DNA of 64,000 nucleotides from Polyangium sp. 15x6 (GTDB taxonomy: Bacteria; Myxococcota_A; Polyangia; Polyangiales; Polyangiaceae). This document shows positions 17,296 to 28,772 of this stretch, one piece after another (position 1 is the first letter of the stretch; every line of letters begins with the position of its first letter). Both the position numbers and the translations under genes were made by a program. The notes under the pieces are model-generated. The model saw nothing but the letters and a program-made list of their open reading frames with translations, had not been told where the DNA came from and ran no database searches. The stretch lies in assembly GCF_029960785.1 (NCBI RefSeq), contig NZ_JASBQE010000030.1, positions 60,605-124,604 on the forward strand, written 5' to 3'.

Positions 17296-19764
17296 ATGAG
17301 AGACGATGCGCGCGTGGCGGAACGTATCGTGGTGAGCTTCCACGGGCCGAGTGGCCCGGAGGCAGGCTCCGGATCGGGGTATCTCGAGAGAGCGCTGGCG
17401 ATCCGGAAGCGCGCGGAGGCTCATGGAGGCGCGCTCTGCGCGTGGGGCGGCGAGGCGTACAGCTTCGACTTCGCCGCCGAGGCGCTCGACGAGGCGCTCG
17501 GGTTCACGCTCGAACAGGTGGCCGAAGCGCAGGACGCCGAGCCCTTGCGGATCGGCATCGCGCAGGGCGAGATGCAAGCGCTCGGCACGCCGAGCGGGCT
17601 CGGGTGGGGTCAGGCGCTTCTACGCGCGGAGCGGCTCGCGGCGATCGCGCGTCCCGGTGACGTGCTGCTCGATCCGGACGTCGCGGCGGTGCAGTCCGGC
17701 GATCTGGTGACCGCGGGGCTGCGTCGAGGGCGCGCCGCGGATGGCTCGATCGTGCGGGGCCTGCGGCTCGACATCTACGCGCCGCTGCGGGGCGACACGC
17801 TGGCGAACGTGCACAAGCTCGTGGCCGCGCCGGCGCTCGTCGGGCGTGAGGAGGAGCTCGGCAAGCTCTCGGTGCCGCTCGGATGTGCAGGTCTCTTGCG
17901 AGCCGCGCCGGGCGCGGGCGGGACGCGTCTGCTCCAGGAGCTCGTGCACAGGCTCGCGCCGCCGCGATCGCTCCGGATCGCGCCGACGTTCTTGCCACGC
18001 GAGCCGCTCGGGGCGCTGCGCAACGCGTTCGCGCGGTCGCTCGCGCGGGAAGCGCCGCCCGAGCTGCCGGAGGAGCTCGCCGCGGCGCTCGACAAGCTGC
18101 TTTCAGGGGAAGGCATCAGCCCGCAGCGCGCCGCGGAGCTCGTCGATGCGTGGCTCGCGCCGGTGGATGGACGATCGGGGCTCCTCACGGTCGACGACGT
18201 GACGTCGATCGACCTCGCGACGCTGGAGGTGGTGTCGCAGGCGATCCCGCCGCCGGGGTTCTTCCGATCGGTGGTGCGGATCGACGTCGAGGAGACGCTG
18301 CCCGAGGTGCTCTCGTCGATCCCCGTGGCCGTGGAGGTGACGCTGGGTCCGCTGCCGAAAGAAGCGGCGGTGGAGCTCGCGCGCGCGTTCTGCGGAGGTG
18401 CGATCACGCAGGAAGCGGCCGAGAGGTGGGCGCGTCGCGGGCAAGGGATGCCGCTCGGGATCCGCGAGGCGCTCGCGGAAGGTCTCTCGACGGGCGAGCT
18501 CAGGTGGGTCGGCGACGTGGCCGAGCCGCGGGATCGGGCGAGCGGTCGAGGCGCACCTTTGCCGGCGCACGAGTGGATCACGCGGCGCGCAACGTGGCTC
18601 GAACCGGGAGAGCGCGCGGCGCTCGTGGGGGTCGCGCTGCTCGGCGCGGATGCGCCGAACGAGATCGTGGACGCGGTGTCGACGCTGATGGCGGGCGCGG
18701 GCGCGCGTGTGGCCGTCGTGGAGGACGCGCTCTGCGGCGCGGGATGGGCGTACCGGCCGGAAGAAGGGTGGCTCGCGATCGCGTCGAGGACGACGACGCG
18801 CGTCTTGATCGGGCTGCTCGACGCGGGGACGCGCGATCTCTGGCATCGCATGGCGGGGCGCGTGCTCGAGCAGAACGTGGGGCCGCTCGGGCTCGCGGAG
18901 CCGGCGTATCACGCGGCCGTCGCGGGGGAGCGGGCCTCGGCGGCGGTGCTCGCGGCGGAGGCGGCGCTCGCGGCGGCAGGCGCAGGCCTGCGGAAGGCGG
19001 CGGCGGCGCTGATCGACGAGGCGCGCAGCCTCGATCCGGACGTGCAAGTGCCAGAGCTCTCGGACGAGGGCGAGCTGCTCGTCGACCCGCACGCCGAGGA
19101 GATCTCGATCGCGTCGATGATCGAGGCGGCGATGGGGGAGGGGGGACAGATCCGCTCCGAGCCTCACCCGTCCTCGCCGATCGGGTCGCTCTCGCCCGAG
19201 AGCCTCGGCGCGGAAAGCGCGGGCGTCACGGCGTTCGGGTCGCCGAGAAAGGCCTCGGTGGCGGATGCGGTCGCGGCGCTCGGCGAGGATCCCGACGCGG
19301 TCGAGGATCCCGTGGTGATGGCGGAGCGGCTGTCGAAGCTCCTGCGCCAGGCGCTCGTCGAGGGCGACGTCGAGACGCTGGAGGACATCCTCGTGCGGCT
19401 CCGGGTGACGGGAGAGCACGACGCGCTCGTCGAGCGGATGAGCGCGTTCGTTTTGCTCGCGCGCGGCGAGCCCGGCGAGGGCCTGCGCAAGCTGAAGGAA
19501 GCGGTGGCGGCGGCGAACTCGCCGCAGGCGCATGCGCGGGCGCTCCTGTCGTACGGCATCGCGCTCGCGTCGGCGGGCAACATGGATCGGGCGCTGCTCG
19601 AGACGTTGACGGCGCTCGCGCGGGCGCGCGAGGCATCGGATCGGCGGGCCGAGCAAGCCTGCGCGCGCTTCCTCGCGTATCTGTCGGCGGCGATGCGCCA
19701 GCCGCAAGCGGCGTCGGTCTGGGTCAAGGTCGCGCAGACGCCCGGCGAGGCGCTCCGCGGTTGA
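17296..19764 (+). CDS. Degenerate cyclase-homology / NTPase / TPR protein
   Basis: An 822-residue protein. Residues ~30-150 resemble a class III cyclase homology domain: LRIGIAQGEMQALG, then LLRAERLAAIARPGDVLLDP, as seen in cyclase-NTPase fusions. Its metal-binding aspartates are not evident. LVGREEEL near residue 181 starts an AAA_16-type NTPase. Walker A is RAAPGAGGTRLL, lacking the usual Lys. A Walker B-like LLTVDDVTSID lies near residue 295. An acidic Ser/Pro-rich linker and TPR-like helices (residues ~665-815) follow. A signalling scaffold rather than an enzyme is inferred. It lies 24 bp after mlaE. Confidence 0.65.
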   Translation: MRDDARVAERIVVSFHGPSGPEAGSGSGYLERALAIRKRAEAHGGALCAWGGEAYSFDFAAEALDEALGFTLEQVAEAQDAEPLRIGIAQGEMQALGTPSGLGWGQALLRAERLAAIARPGDVLLDPDVAAVQSGDLVTAGLRRGRAADGSIVRGLRLDIYAPLRGDTLANVHKLVAAPALVGREEELGKLSVPLGCAGLLRAAPGAGGTRLLQELVHRLAPPRSLRIAPTFLPREPLGALRNAFARSLAREAPPELPEELAAALDKLLSGEGISPQRAAELVDAWLAPVDGRSGLLTVDDVTSIDLATLEVVSQAIPPPGFFRSVVRIDVEETLPEVLSSIPVAVEVTLGPLPKEAAVELARAFCGGAITQEAAERWARRGQGMPLGIREALAEGLSTGELRWVGDVAEPRDRASGRGAPLPAHEWITRRATWLEPGERAALVGVALLGADAPNEIVDAVSTLMAGAGARVAVVEDALCGAGWAYRPEEGWLAIASRTTTRVLIGLLDAGTRDLWHRMAGRVLEQNVGPLGLAEPAYHAAVAGERASAAVLAAEAALAAAGAGLRKAAAALIDEARSLDPDVQVPELSDEGELLVDPHAEEISIASMIEAAMGEGGQIRSEPHPSSPIGSLSPESLGAESAGVTAFGSPRKASVADAVAALGEDPDAVEDPVVMAERLSKLLRQALVEGDVETLEDILVRLRVTGEHDALVERMSAFVLLARGEPGEGLRKLKEAVAAANSPQAHARALLSYGIALASAGNMDRALLETLTALARAREASDRRAEQACARFLAYLSAAMRQPQAASVWVKVAQTPGEALRG

Positions 19765-19797
19765 CAGGCCGGCGACGGCCGATCAAAAGCGTTGCCC

Positions 19798-20496
19798 ATG
19801 AGCGCGACCGATTCCTCTTCGGCCGAGCCTGCGCGGGGGCGTCGCGCGCGCATCGTGATCGCCGCGATCCTCGTGATTTCCGCGCTCGGCTTCGCAGCCG
19901 CGCTCGTGTCGTACCTGCAGTACGCCTCGGTGTGGCTGCGCCCGCCGCCGCGCTTGCCGCCGTGCGTGGTCAGCGCGCGGCGCATGCTTTCGCGCGAGGA
20001 GCCCGTCACGGGATCGATCCCTCACCTGACGCCCGACGGGAGCACGGTGTACCTGCGACCGTCCGAGGATCGGGCCCTCAGTTGTCTCGGGCGCATGTCG
20101 AGCAAGGTCGCGTCGTCGTTCGCGGCGGCGTTCGCGGAGCTCGAGCCCACGGCCCGGGCGCGCGCGATCGCGGCGGCGATCAAGGACCACGTGCCGCGGG
20201 ATGCGTCGGCCGATCGGGAAGCGCTCGCGGCGTGGATGCTCGCGTCGGCGGCGATGCGCGCGCTGCCCGAGACGCCGGAGATCACGGCCGCGCGGGAAGA
20301 GATCGATCAGCTGAACGCGTGCCGCTTCGCGATGCGCTCGACGTGCCCGACGCGGCCGCCGATCCCGATCGTCGTGTGGGCGGCCGGTGTGCCCTCGTCG
20401 CTCGGCTTGTTGTTCGGCGCGGGCCTCGGCGTGCGCGCGCTCGTGCGAGCACTCGCGCGCCGCGTGCGTGAGCGACGCCGGCGCAAGGCTGCCTGA
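19798..20496 (+). CDS. Hypothetical membrane protein with two TM segments
   Basis: A 232-residue protein. An N-terminal TM helix (IVIAAILVISALGFAAALVS), a ~140-residue periplasmic helical region with four cysteines, then a C-terminal TM helix and a highly basic tail (RRVRERRRRKAA). No family was recognised. It starts 33 bp after the cyclase/NTPase gene on the same strand and probably belongs to the same transcript. The start used is the ATG at 19798; the in-frame TTG two codons upstream is less likely. Confidence 0.65.
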   Translation: MSATDSSSAEPARGRRARIVIAAILVISALGFAAALVSYLQYASVWLRPPPRLPPCVVSARRMLSREEPVTGSIPHLTPDGSTVYLRPSEDRALSCLGRMSSKVASSFAAAFAELEPTARARAIAAAIKDHVPRDASADREALAAWMLASAAMRALPETPEITAAREEIDQLNACRFAMRSTCPTRPPIPIVVWAAGVPSSLGLLFGAGLGVRALVRALARRVRERRRRKAA

Positions 20497-20505
20497 GCTC
20501 TCCGA

Positions 20506-22500
<1,995 letters not shown>

Positions 22501-22558
22501 GGTCCGCGTGGGCGCAGAGCGCCCGTGCGGGACGCGGGATGCAGGAAGCGCGCGCGGA

Positions 22559-24544
22559 TCAGCGTGCCGGCGGCATGCCGCGCGCGAGCGCCTCGATCGC
22601 GGCGAGGTCTCTCGCGGCCGCGTCCGGCGTCGCTGGCTTGCGCGGCCAGGCGAGCTCGATCTCGCCGTCGAACCAGTAGAGGTGCTGCGCGTCGACGTAG
22701 CCGTGCGCGCCGCCCACGGCCGCGAGCGCCGCGAGCGCCTGCCCGAGCCGCTCGATCGCCGCCGCGTCGAGCGTGCGCGGCGCATCCGCGAGCGCCTTTC
22801 CGAGCGGCGGCGCCGCCCAGATCTCGCCGGCCGCGCGATCCACGCGCAGCACCGTCGGCAGCGCTGGATGCCCCGCCCGCGCGAAGGCGCGCGCCCGCGC
22901 GAGGGACGCCTCGTCCATCGGGATCACGAGCACCTCGCGATCGAGCCACGCATCGTGGCGCAAGCTCGCCATGTCGCGACCATCGCCCAGCGCGAGCGGC
23001 GGCCCCAGGCGTTCACCTTCCCTCGGCGCGGCTGGCCGCTCGCTCCCGTTCGTCGCGGCCCATCGCCTCGGCAGCGCCTCCGGCCAGCGCAGCGCCGACA
23101 GCGCGCGCCGCGCCTCGAATGCATCTTCTGGCCGGCGATCGGGCTCCTCTGCGAGCAGCGCGGCCACGGCTGCGTCGTGCTCCGGCCCGAGCTCCGGGTT
23201 CTTCTCGCTCGGCGCTCCTCCCTGGAAACGCCCGCGCATGGGCTCGGCCGCCTCCCCCGTGAGCAGCTCGTAAAGCACGGCGCCCACCGCGTAGAGATCA
23301 CTCGTGATCCCCGCCGGACGACCGAGCCTCTGCTCGGGCGACATGTACGCGTACGTGCCGATCGCGCCGGCCGTCGCCGTGCTCGACAGGTCGCCGAGGT
23401 GCGCCGCGCCGAAGTCCGACAGCATCGCCGTCCCCGCGTCGTCGAACAGCACGTTCGCGGGCTTCACGTCGCGGTGCAGGATCCCGAGCCGGTGCGCCTC
23501 GCCGAGCGCCGAGAGCAGAAGACAGGCGATCTCCACGGCCCGCGCCGGCGCCATCGGTCCTTCGCGCATCTTGTCCGCGAGCGACCCGCCGCGCATGAAC
23601 GCGAGCACCATCGCCGGCCCCTCGGGCACGTACTGGTGGAGCGGCACCACGTTCGGATGGCGCAGCCGCTCGAGCGCGCGCGCTTCTCGTTCGAAGCGTT
23701 GCAGCGCGTCGCGCCCCGCGCCCTCGACGAGCCCGCTGAAGATCTTCACGGCGACGCGCTCGCCGCTGATCCGATCGATCGCCTCGACGAGCCGCGCGTG
23801 CGCCGACGACGCGATCTCCCGCGTCGTCTCGTACCGCCCGAAAAGAACCACGCTCCCGCCGCGCCGGTCGTTTTTCCGGGCCGCCTCCCTCGGCGCGTCC
23901 TTCGCGGGCGGCTCCTCGCGAACCCCGAGCCGCGCCATCTCCGCGCGCGTCTCTCGCGCCGCCTCGGCGAGCCCGACCTCCTCGAAGCACCGCGCGAGCA
24001 GCGGCAGCGCCGCGGCCCGCTCCGGCGCGGCCACGTCGATCTGCTGCAGCGCCTTGATCGCCCCCTCGGTTCGCCCGTGCCGCGCCAGAAGCGCGCCCAG
24101 CGCGAGCCGCGGCGCCGCCTGATCCGGCCGTTGCCGCAGCGCACTCTCGAGCGCGCGCGCCGCCTCGGCCGGTTGCCCCGCGCGCTCGAAGCTCTCGGCC
24201 GCGAGCAGCACCTCCCCAGCCGCGACGAACGCGCTCGCCGCATCCGCGTGCTCGCCGAGAAGCGCGTAGAGCGCCCCTGCGTACTTGCCGAACCCTCGTG
24301 AACCGAGATCCGACGCCGTCGCGAGCGCGACCTCCCTCGGAAGCCGCTCCGCGACCCGCGTGATCGCCTCCCGCGCCGTCGCGTCGTCGCCCCCGAGCGC
24401 GCCGAGCCTCGCCGCCCGCCGCGCGTCTCCCGCGAGCAGCGCCTCCCGCGCCGCCCCCGTGAAATCACACGCCTCTTCCAGCCTTCGCGAGGCCTCCGCG
24501 TGCGTTCGGGAACGCTCTGCCGTCTCGCGCTCGTCGGGGTTCAT
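22559..24544 (-). CDS. TPR-Ser/Thr protein kinase with degenerate glycine loop
   Basis: A 661-residue protein. Residues ~10-210 are TPR-like helical repeats. Residues ~235-490 form an Hanks-type kinase: VAVKIF (Lys267), [11 protein letters not shown] (catalytic Asp359), SDFGAAH (DFG at 377-379) and [10 protein letters not shown] (activation/APE region). The nucleotide-binding loop, normally GxGxxG, reads [10 protein letters not shown] with no glycine. The C-terminal ~150 residues form a second, unrecognised domain with the feel of a pseudokinase fragment ([13 protein letters not shown]). No TM segment, so it is cytosolic. The start is the ATG at 24544, with a weak ribosome site. Confidence 0.85.
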   Translation of the reverse strand: MNPDERETAERSRTHAEASRRLEEACDFTGAAREALLAGDARRAARLGALGGDDATAREAITRVAERLPREVALATASDLGSRGFGKYAGALYALLGEHADAASAFVAAGEVLLAAESFERAGQPAEAARALESALRQRPDQAAPRLALGALLARHGRTEGAIKALQQIDVAAPERAAALPLLARCFEEVGLAEAARETRAEMARLGVREEPPAKDAPREAARKNDRRGGSVVLFGRYETTREIASSAHARLVEAIDRISGERVAVKIFSGLVEGAGRDALQRFEREARALERLRHPNVVPLHQYVPEGPAMVLAFMRGGSLADKMREGPMAPARAVEIACLLLSALGEAHRLGILHRDVKPANVLFDDAGTAMLSDFGAAHLGDLSSTATAGAIGTYAYMSPEQRLGRPAGITSDLYAVGAVLYELLTGEAAEPMRGRFQGGAPSEKNPELGPEHDAAVAALLAEEPDRRPEDAFEARRALSALRWPEALPRRWAATNGSERPAAPREGERLGPPLALGDGRDMASLRHDAWLDREVLVIPMDEASLARARAFARAGHPALPTVLRVDRAAGEIWAAPPLGKALADAPRTLDAAAIERLGQALAALAAVGGAHGYVDAQHLYWFDGEIELAWPRKPATPDAAARDLAAIEALARGMPPAR

Positions 24545-24581
24545 CGAAGGGTCCCCGCTGGTTTTACCGGACGAACGTTCG

Positions 24582-25502
24582 TCAGAGCGACGAAGGCACG
24601 ATCGTCGCGCGACCGACGACGGACAGGTCGAACCGCAGCTCCCCCGCGTCGATCCCCGCGGCCGCGAAGCCACCCTGGCGGAGCCGATGCACCGAGAGCG
24701 CGACCGTCGCGGGCAGCGCGCCCCAGCTCTTCTTGTCGAGCGCCGACGCCGGGATCATGCCTTCGCCCGAATCGTTGAAGGTGCAACGAATGCCCGTGCC
24801 GCTCGGCGCCGTCAGATCCACGTAGACGAGATCGCCCACCGTGGGCGCTTCGCTCGCGTTCCACCGCAGCGTCGCCGCCGCCCCTTCCTCGAAGACCACG
24901 CCCTCGGCGAGCGCGGTTTCACCGAGACGAACCCGCTCCGGCGCGCTCGGCGCTTCGGCCTCGATCGAGAACGGATTCAGCGTCCCCGTGCCCGTGCTTT
25001 CGAGCACGTACCGCGCGGGCGCCGGCAGATCGCTCTGCGCGTCGCGCGACGTGTAGAACACGCCCGAGACGAACGCTCCCACGTCCGGGAACGCCCGCGT
25101 CGCGAGCGGCATGCGCGTCGTCCCGGCCTGGATCGACAGGTCGCCCACGTCGAGCAGCTCGATCGAGCCGAGCGCGGAGAGCGCGTCCGCCTCTTCCGCC
25201 GCGGCGAACGGCGTGAGCGCCACACACTCGCCCGCGGCCGGCAACTCGAGCCACGATCCACCGACCACGCGCTCGGCCAGCTCGGGATCCGCGCCCGACG
25301 CGAGGCGCATGAACTTCGCCGAAACGTTCGTCTGGACGAACTCACCCTCGGCGGCGCTGCGTTCGACGAGGACGATTGCCTCGGTCGTCGCCCCGATCGC
25401 GCTCGTGATCTCGTCGGCGTCGGCCACGGGGGCCGAGCAACCGCCCACGACAACGCCGAGAGAGGCGAGGAGCGCAGGCAGCGGGACGTTCGAAGAGCGC
25501 AT
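24582..25502 (-). CDS. Hypothetical lipoprotein
   Basis: A 306-residue protein with a lipoprotein signal ending in VVVGGC (Cys22). The mature part is almost free of cysteines and mostly beta-stranded with Ala/Gly/Thr-rich strands ([36 protein letters not shown]). No family was recognised. It lies 37 bp upstream of the TPR-kinase gene on the same strand; a functional link is possible but unproven. Confidence 0.72.
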   Translation of the reverse strand: MRSSNVPLPALLASLGVVVGGCSAPVADADEITSAIGATTEAIVLVERSAAEGEFVQTNVSAKFMRLASGADPELAERVVGGSWLELPAAGECVALTPFAAAEEADALSALGSIELLDVGDLSIQAGTTRMPLATRAFPDVGAFVSGVFYTSRDAQSDLPAPARYVLESTGTGTLNPFSIEAEAPSAPERVRLGETALAEGVVFEEGAAATLRWNASEAPTVGDLVYVDLTAPSGTGIRCTFNDSGEGMIPASALDKKSWGALPATVALSVHRLRQGGFAAAGIDAGELRFDLSVVGRATIVPSSL

Positions 25503-25598
25503 GATTGGCAGTTTATGGCGGGTCCTCGGGGCGGGCAAGCACCTCGCCCGAGGTCGCTCCGCTGTCCCCGAATCTGGGCCGTATTTCGCAGGAAATGC

Positions 25599-26357
25599 TC
25601 AGAAGCCGACGACCAGGGCGCCCGCCGGGGTCAGCGAGAACTGATCGAACGAGACGTCCGTTTCGCCCAGGCTGCCCGAGACCGTGTGCCAGTCGCCCCC
25701 GATCTCCAGGGCGACGTGCACGTGGCGGAACCCGAGCCGGAACCCGGCCACCATCCCGACCCGGACATGCTCGCCCGCGAGCGCCAAAGGCTTCGTCGCG
25801 TCGTCCGGAAGGACACTCCCGCGCACCCAGGAGATCCCCGCCCGCGGGCCGATCCAGCCCGAGTAAAGCTCCCCCGTGCTCTTCCAGCCGAGCAGCAGCG
25901 GGACGTCGAGCCCCCCGCCCGTCCCCCCGCCGACCCCGCCGTCGACGCCCGACCTTGCCAGGATCACCTCGCCGCCGAGCCCCATCGAGAGCGAGACGCT
26001 CTTGCTCAAGGTGAACGCGTGCCGTCCGTCCAGACGAACCGACCGCCCGGAGTACGTCAGGCCCGCCTCGTTCGAGCCCGTGATGCCGATGCGGCCGCCC
26101 ACCCACGGCGCGACGGCCGGCGCGATCGCCAGATCCTGGAGGGCACGCTCGATCGGCGCCGCGTCCGTTCCGGGCGCGCTCGGGAGCGCGGCGAGGACGG
26201 GCCGGCCGGACAAACCCGCGCCCAGCGTGACCTTGCCGGGCGAGAGGACGTGTGCGGGATGCAGGAGGGGAACGCCACCGCCGCAACCACCCAAGCCCAG
26301 CGCGCAGAGCGCGAGGGCGAGCGGCCGGAGCTTGGGGCGGGCCGTGGGCGAATGCAC
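25599..26357 (-). CDS. Lipid-anchored outer-membrane beta-barrel-like protein
   Basis: A 252-residue protein from a GTG start. The signal ends in LGLGGC (Cys25). The mature chain has repeated amphipathic strands with Gly/aromatic turns, including VGGRIGITGSNEAGLTYSGR, TLSKSVSLSMGLGGEVILAR and VGMVAGFRLGFRHVHVALEI, ending in ALVVGF, the aromatic C-terminal residue common in outer-membrane barrels. Function unknown. An N-terminal lipid on a barrel-like chain is a little unusual. Confidence 0.7.
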   Translation of the reverse strand: MHSPTARPKLRPLALALCALGLGGCGGGVPLLHPAHVLSPGKVTLGAGLSGRPVLAALPSAPGTDAAPIERALQDLAIAPAVAPWVGGRIGITGSNEAGLTYSGRSVRLDGRHAFTLSKSVSLSMGLGGEVILARSGVDGGVGGGTGGGLDVPLLLGWKSTGELYSGWIGPRAGISWVRGSVLPDDATKPLALAGEHVRVGMVAGFRLGFRHVHVALEIGGDWHTVSGSLGETDVSFDQFSLTPAGALVVGF

Positions 26358-26380
26358 CTCGGGGGCGGCGCTCCTCGGGG

Positions 26381-26686
26381 TTACTTGCGGAAGCGGGAGG
26401 GGAAGTTGTTCACGGCGACCTTCTTCTTGAGCTCGCCGTCATCCGGATGCAGGCGGGAGGCGCGGGAGATGAGCGCCTCCTCGGTCTCCACGCGGTTCGG
26501 GTCGGGCAAGCAGCACTCCACCGGACAAACCGCCTGGCAGGCCTCGTGGTCGTAGAAGCCCACGCACTCGGTGCAGAGCTCGGGGTCGATCACGTAGATC
26601 TCGTCGCCCTCGCTGATCGCCTCGTTGGGGCACTCCGGCTCGCAAGCTCCGCAGTTGATGCAATCTTCGGTGATGTAGGTAGCCAT
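26381..26686 (-). CDS. 2[4Fe-4S] ferredoxin (YfhL/Alvin type)
   Basis: A 101-residue ferredoxin. Cluster I motif is CINCGACEPECP. Cluster II is CTECVGFYDHEACQAVCP, with the extra loop between the second and third cysteines that marks the Allochromatium/YfhL type and gives low, split potentials. A Cys pair (VECC) and a C-terminal helix of ~35 residues follow. It would serve as a cytosolic electron carrier; no partner oxidoreductase is adjacent. The ATG at 26686 places the first Cys at residue 9, as expected. Confidence 0.93.
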   Translation of the reverse strand: MATYITEDCINCGACEPECPNEAISEGDEIYVIDPELCTECVGFYDHEACQAVCPVECCLPDPNRVETEEALISRASRLHPDDGELKKKVAVNNFPSRFRK

Positions 26687-27002
26687 GGGGTTGCTTCGTC
26701 CTCCGGGGGTGCGGTCCGGAATTTCCCGGTATCTAAAGGGCGGCGCCCCGGCTGTCAATTCGAGCGTTCCGCACGTTCGAGAAGACCCGGGCTCTGCGCC
26801 GCGCGCCCTCCAGACCATGGGCGGGCAGGGAACGGCGTCCCCATCCTGCAGCGCCCCGGGCCATCCGTCCAGAGCAACGCCGCAAACGCGATCCAGCGCG
26901 CCACGGTCGACTCCGTTCGGCCGTCGGATCCCGGCCCCTCGGCGCCGTCCGCGGCGCCCGGTTGCACGCCGGCCCGAGGCCCGTTAGTACGCTTGCCCTG
27001 CG
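26687..27002. other. 316-bp intergenic region, nothing recognised
   Basis: This lies between the divergent ferredoxin and Cys-rich lipoprotein genes and should hold both promoters. Open frames on each strand lack protein character. No clear hairpin or repeat was found. Confidence 0.5.
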
Positions 27003-27680
27003 ATGCCCCGACCCCGCGTGATCACGCTCTTCCTCGCCGCCCTCGTCGCTGCGCTCGCCGGCTGCTCGCCGAAGATCGGGGACGACTGCACGACCTCGAC
27101 CGACTGCTCGCAACTGGGCGACCGCCTCTGCGACACCACGCAGCCAGGCGGCTACTGCACGATCTTCGGGTGCGAGCCCGACAAATGCCCGGAGGGCGAT
27201 GGCGTTTGCGTCGCCTTCTCGTCCGAGCTCGATCCGGCCTGTGGCTCCGCCGACGACGCGAGCTGGGGTCGCTTCGGTCGCACGTTCTGCATGTCCGGCT
27301 GCGAAGCGAACGATGATTGCCGCGCGGGCTACGAGTGCGCCCGTCCGTCGGAGCGCGCCGCGCGGATCATCGACTTCGAGCCGATCGCCGAGCGCATCTG
27401 CGTGGTGAAGATCGCGCCGCCGCCGGTCTCGATCGAGGTGCCGCAGATCTGCCTGCCCGCGCCGCCGCCCGCGCCGCCTTCGCCCTGGGTTCCGACGGGT
27501 GCCGGAGGCGCAGGCGGAGCCGGAGGCGCAGGCGGTGCCGGAGGCGCAGGCGGTGCAGGTGGAGCGGGCGGAGCCGGCGGTGGAGGTGGAGCCGGAGGCG
27601 CAGGCGGAGCCGGCGGAGCCGGAGGCGCAGGCGGTGCGGGCGGAGCCGGCGGCGCAGGCGGCGCAGGCGGCGGTCCCTGA
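27003..27680 (+). CDS. Cys-rich lipoprotein with C-terminal Gly-Gly-Ala tract
   Basis: A 225-residue protein. The signal ends in ALAGC (Cys21). Residues 22-150 contain about 14 cysteines in repeated C-x(4-8)-C pattern (CTTSTDCSQLGDRLC, FCMSGCEANDDCRAGYEC), a layout common in myxobacterial surface proteins. Residues ~165-223 are almost pure GGA repeats, encoded by mixed Gly/Ala codons. The role is unknown; a disulphide-rich head with a flexible tail on the cell surface is inferred. The tract is likely to vary in length between strains. Confidence 0.78.
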   Translation: MPRPRVITLFLAALVAALAGCSPKIGDDCTTSTDCSQLGDRLCDTTQPGGYCTIFGCEPDKCPEGDGVCVAFSSELDPACGSADDASWGRFGRTFCMSGCEANDDCRAGYECARPSERAARIIDFEPIAERICVVKIAPPPVSIEVPQICLPAPPPAPPSPWVPTGAGGAGGAGGAGGAGGAGGAGGAGGAGGGGGAGGAGGAGGAGGAGGAGGAGGAGGAGGGP

Positions 27681-27740
27681 GGTCTTTCCGGACCATCCGC
27701 GGGAAGTGATCCGGCACCCGCCGTGCTAGCCTCGCCGCGC

Positions 27741-28772
27741 ATGTTCCGGGCGCCCGCGCTTCCCCGCACCCTCGACGCCGCCCTCCGCGACGTGGGCTCG
27801 TCCAAAGCCTCCGTGCGCGAGGACGCCGTGCGTGACCTCGTCCGCCACGCCGAGGAAGCGCGCAGCCAGGTCGTGCGCGCCCTCGAACGCGCGCTCTCCG
27901 ACGAAGCCGCGCCCGTCCGCTCGGCCGCCGCGCTCGGGCTCGCCGACGTGGGCGCGAACGAAGCGCTGCCCGCCCTGCTCGTCGCCATCGAGGACGACGA
28001 CGTTCACGTGCGGCAGATGGCCCTCACCGCGCTCGGCGAGATCGGCGACAGCCGCGCAGCCCAGAGGCTCGCCCGCGCGCTCGAAGATTCCCGCGCCGAG
28101 GTGCGGTTCCAGGCCGTCATCGCGTACGCCCGCGTCTGCAAGGATCGCGCGTCCGTCGTGGAGGCGCTCGCCGCCCGCACGCGGGATGCCGACCCGCTCG
28201 TCTGCCACATCGCGCTCCGCATGGCCGAGGAGATCGGCGGCGAGGAAGGCGAGCACGTGGTCGATCCGATCCTCGTGGCGAGGGCGCGCGCGCTCGTGGA
28301 TCACGCTTCACCCACGGTGCGCGTCGCCGCGGCCGTGGTGCTCGGCCGCGCCGAGGATCAAGCGGGCGCGAAGGTGCTCGCCGCGGTCGTGAACGGAGCG
28401 ATCAAGACGGAGGACGCCGAGGACGAGGCGGCCGCGATCGAGCTCGCGGGATCGCTCGGCCTTTCGGAGGCGCGCGTGGGGCTCGAGCGGCGGGCGTTCG
28501 GCGGCGCGTTCGGCTTCGGTCGAGACCGTTTTTCCTGGCACGCGCGCGTCGCGCTGGCGAGCATGGGCCACGCGCGCGCCACGCGCGAGATCGTCGGCGA
28601 GCTCGGCTCGTGGGATCGCAACAAGCGCACGCTCGCGGTGGCCGCCGTCGGTCGCGCGCGCATTCGATCGGCCCGCACGATCATCGCGGCGATGGAAGGG
28701 GATCCCTCGCGGGCCGACCCGCACGCCGTGAGCGAAGCGCTCCTCGCGCTCGCGGAGGACGAACCGGCATGA
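27741..28772 (+). CDS. HEAT-repeat protein
   Basis: A 343-residue protein made almost entirely of HEAT/PBS-lyase-like helical repeats, such as VREDAVRDLVRHAEEA, AAALGLADVGANEALPALLV, MALTALGEIGDSRAAQRLA and RVAAAVVLGRAEDQAGAKVL. These form a curved protein-binding scaffold. The ATG at 27741 is preferred over an in-frame GTG six codons upstream. Its stop overlaps the start of the next gene by ATGA, making it the first gene of a three-gene coupled operon. Confidence 0.85.
   Translation: MFRAPALPRTLDAALRDVGSSKASVREDAVRDLVRHAEEARSQVVRALERALSDEAAPVRSAAALGLADVGANEALPALLVAIEDDDVHVRQMALTALGEIGDSRAAQRLARALEDSRAEVRFQAVIAYARVCKDRASVVEALAARTRDADPLVCHIALRMAEEIGGEEGEHVVDPILVARARALVDHASPTVRVAAAVVLGRAEDQAGAKVLAAVVNGAIKTEDAEDEAAAIELAGSLGLSEARVGLERRAFGGAFGFGRDRFSWHARVALASMGHARATREIVGELGSWDRNKRTLAVAAVGRARIRSARTIIAAMEGDPSRADPHAVSEALLALAEDEPA

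Noticed and set aside
27490..27680. GGA tract as a non-coding microsatellite
   Set aside because: The frame is maintained with the upstream lipoprotein, and the DNA repeat is degenerate while the protein repeat is clean, so it is coding.
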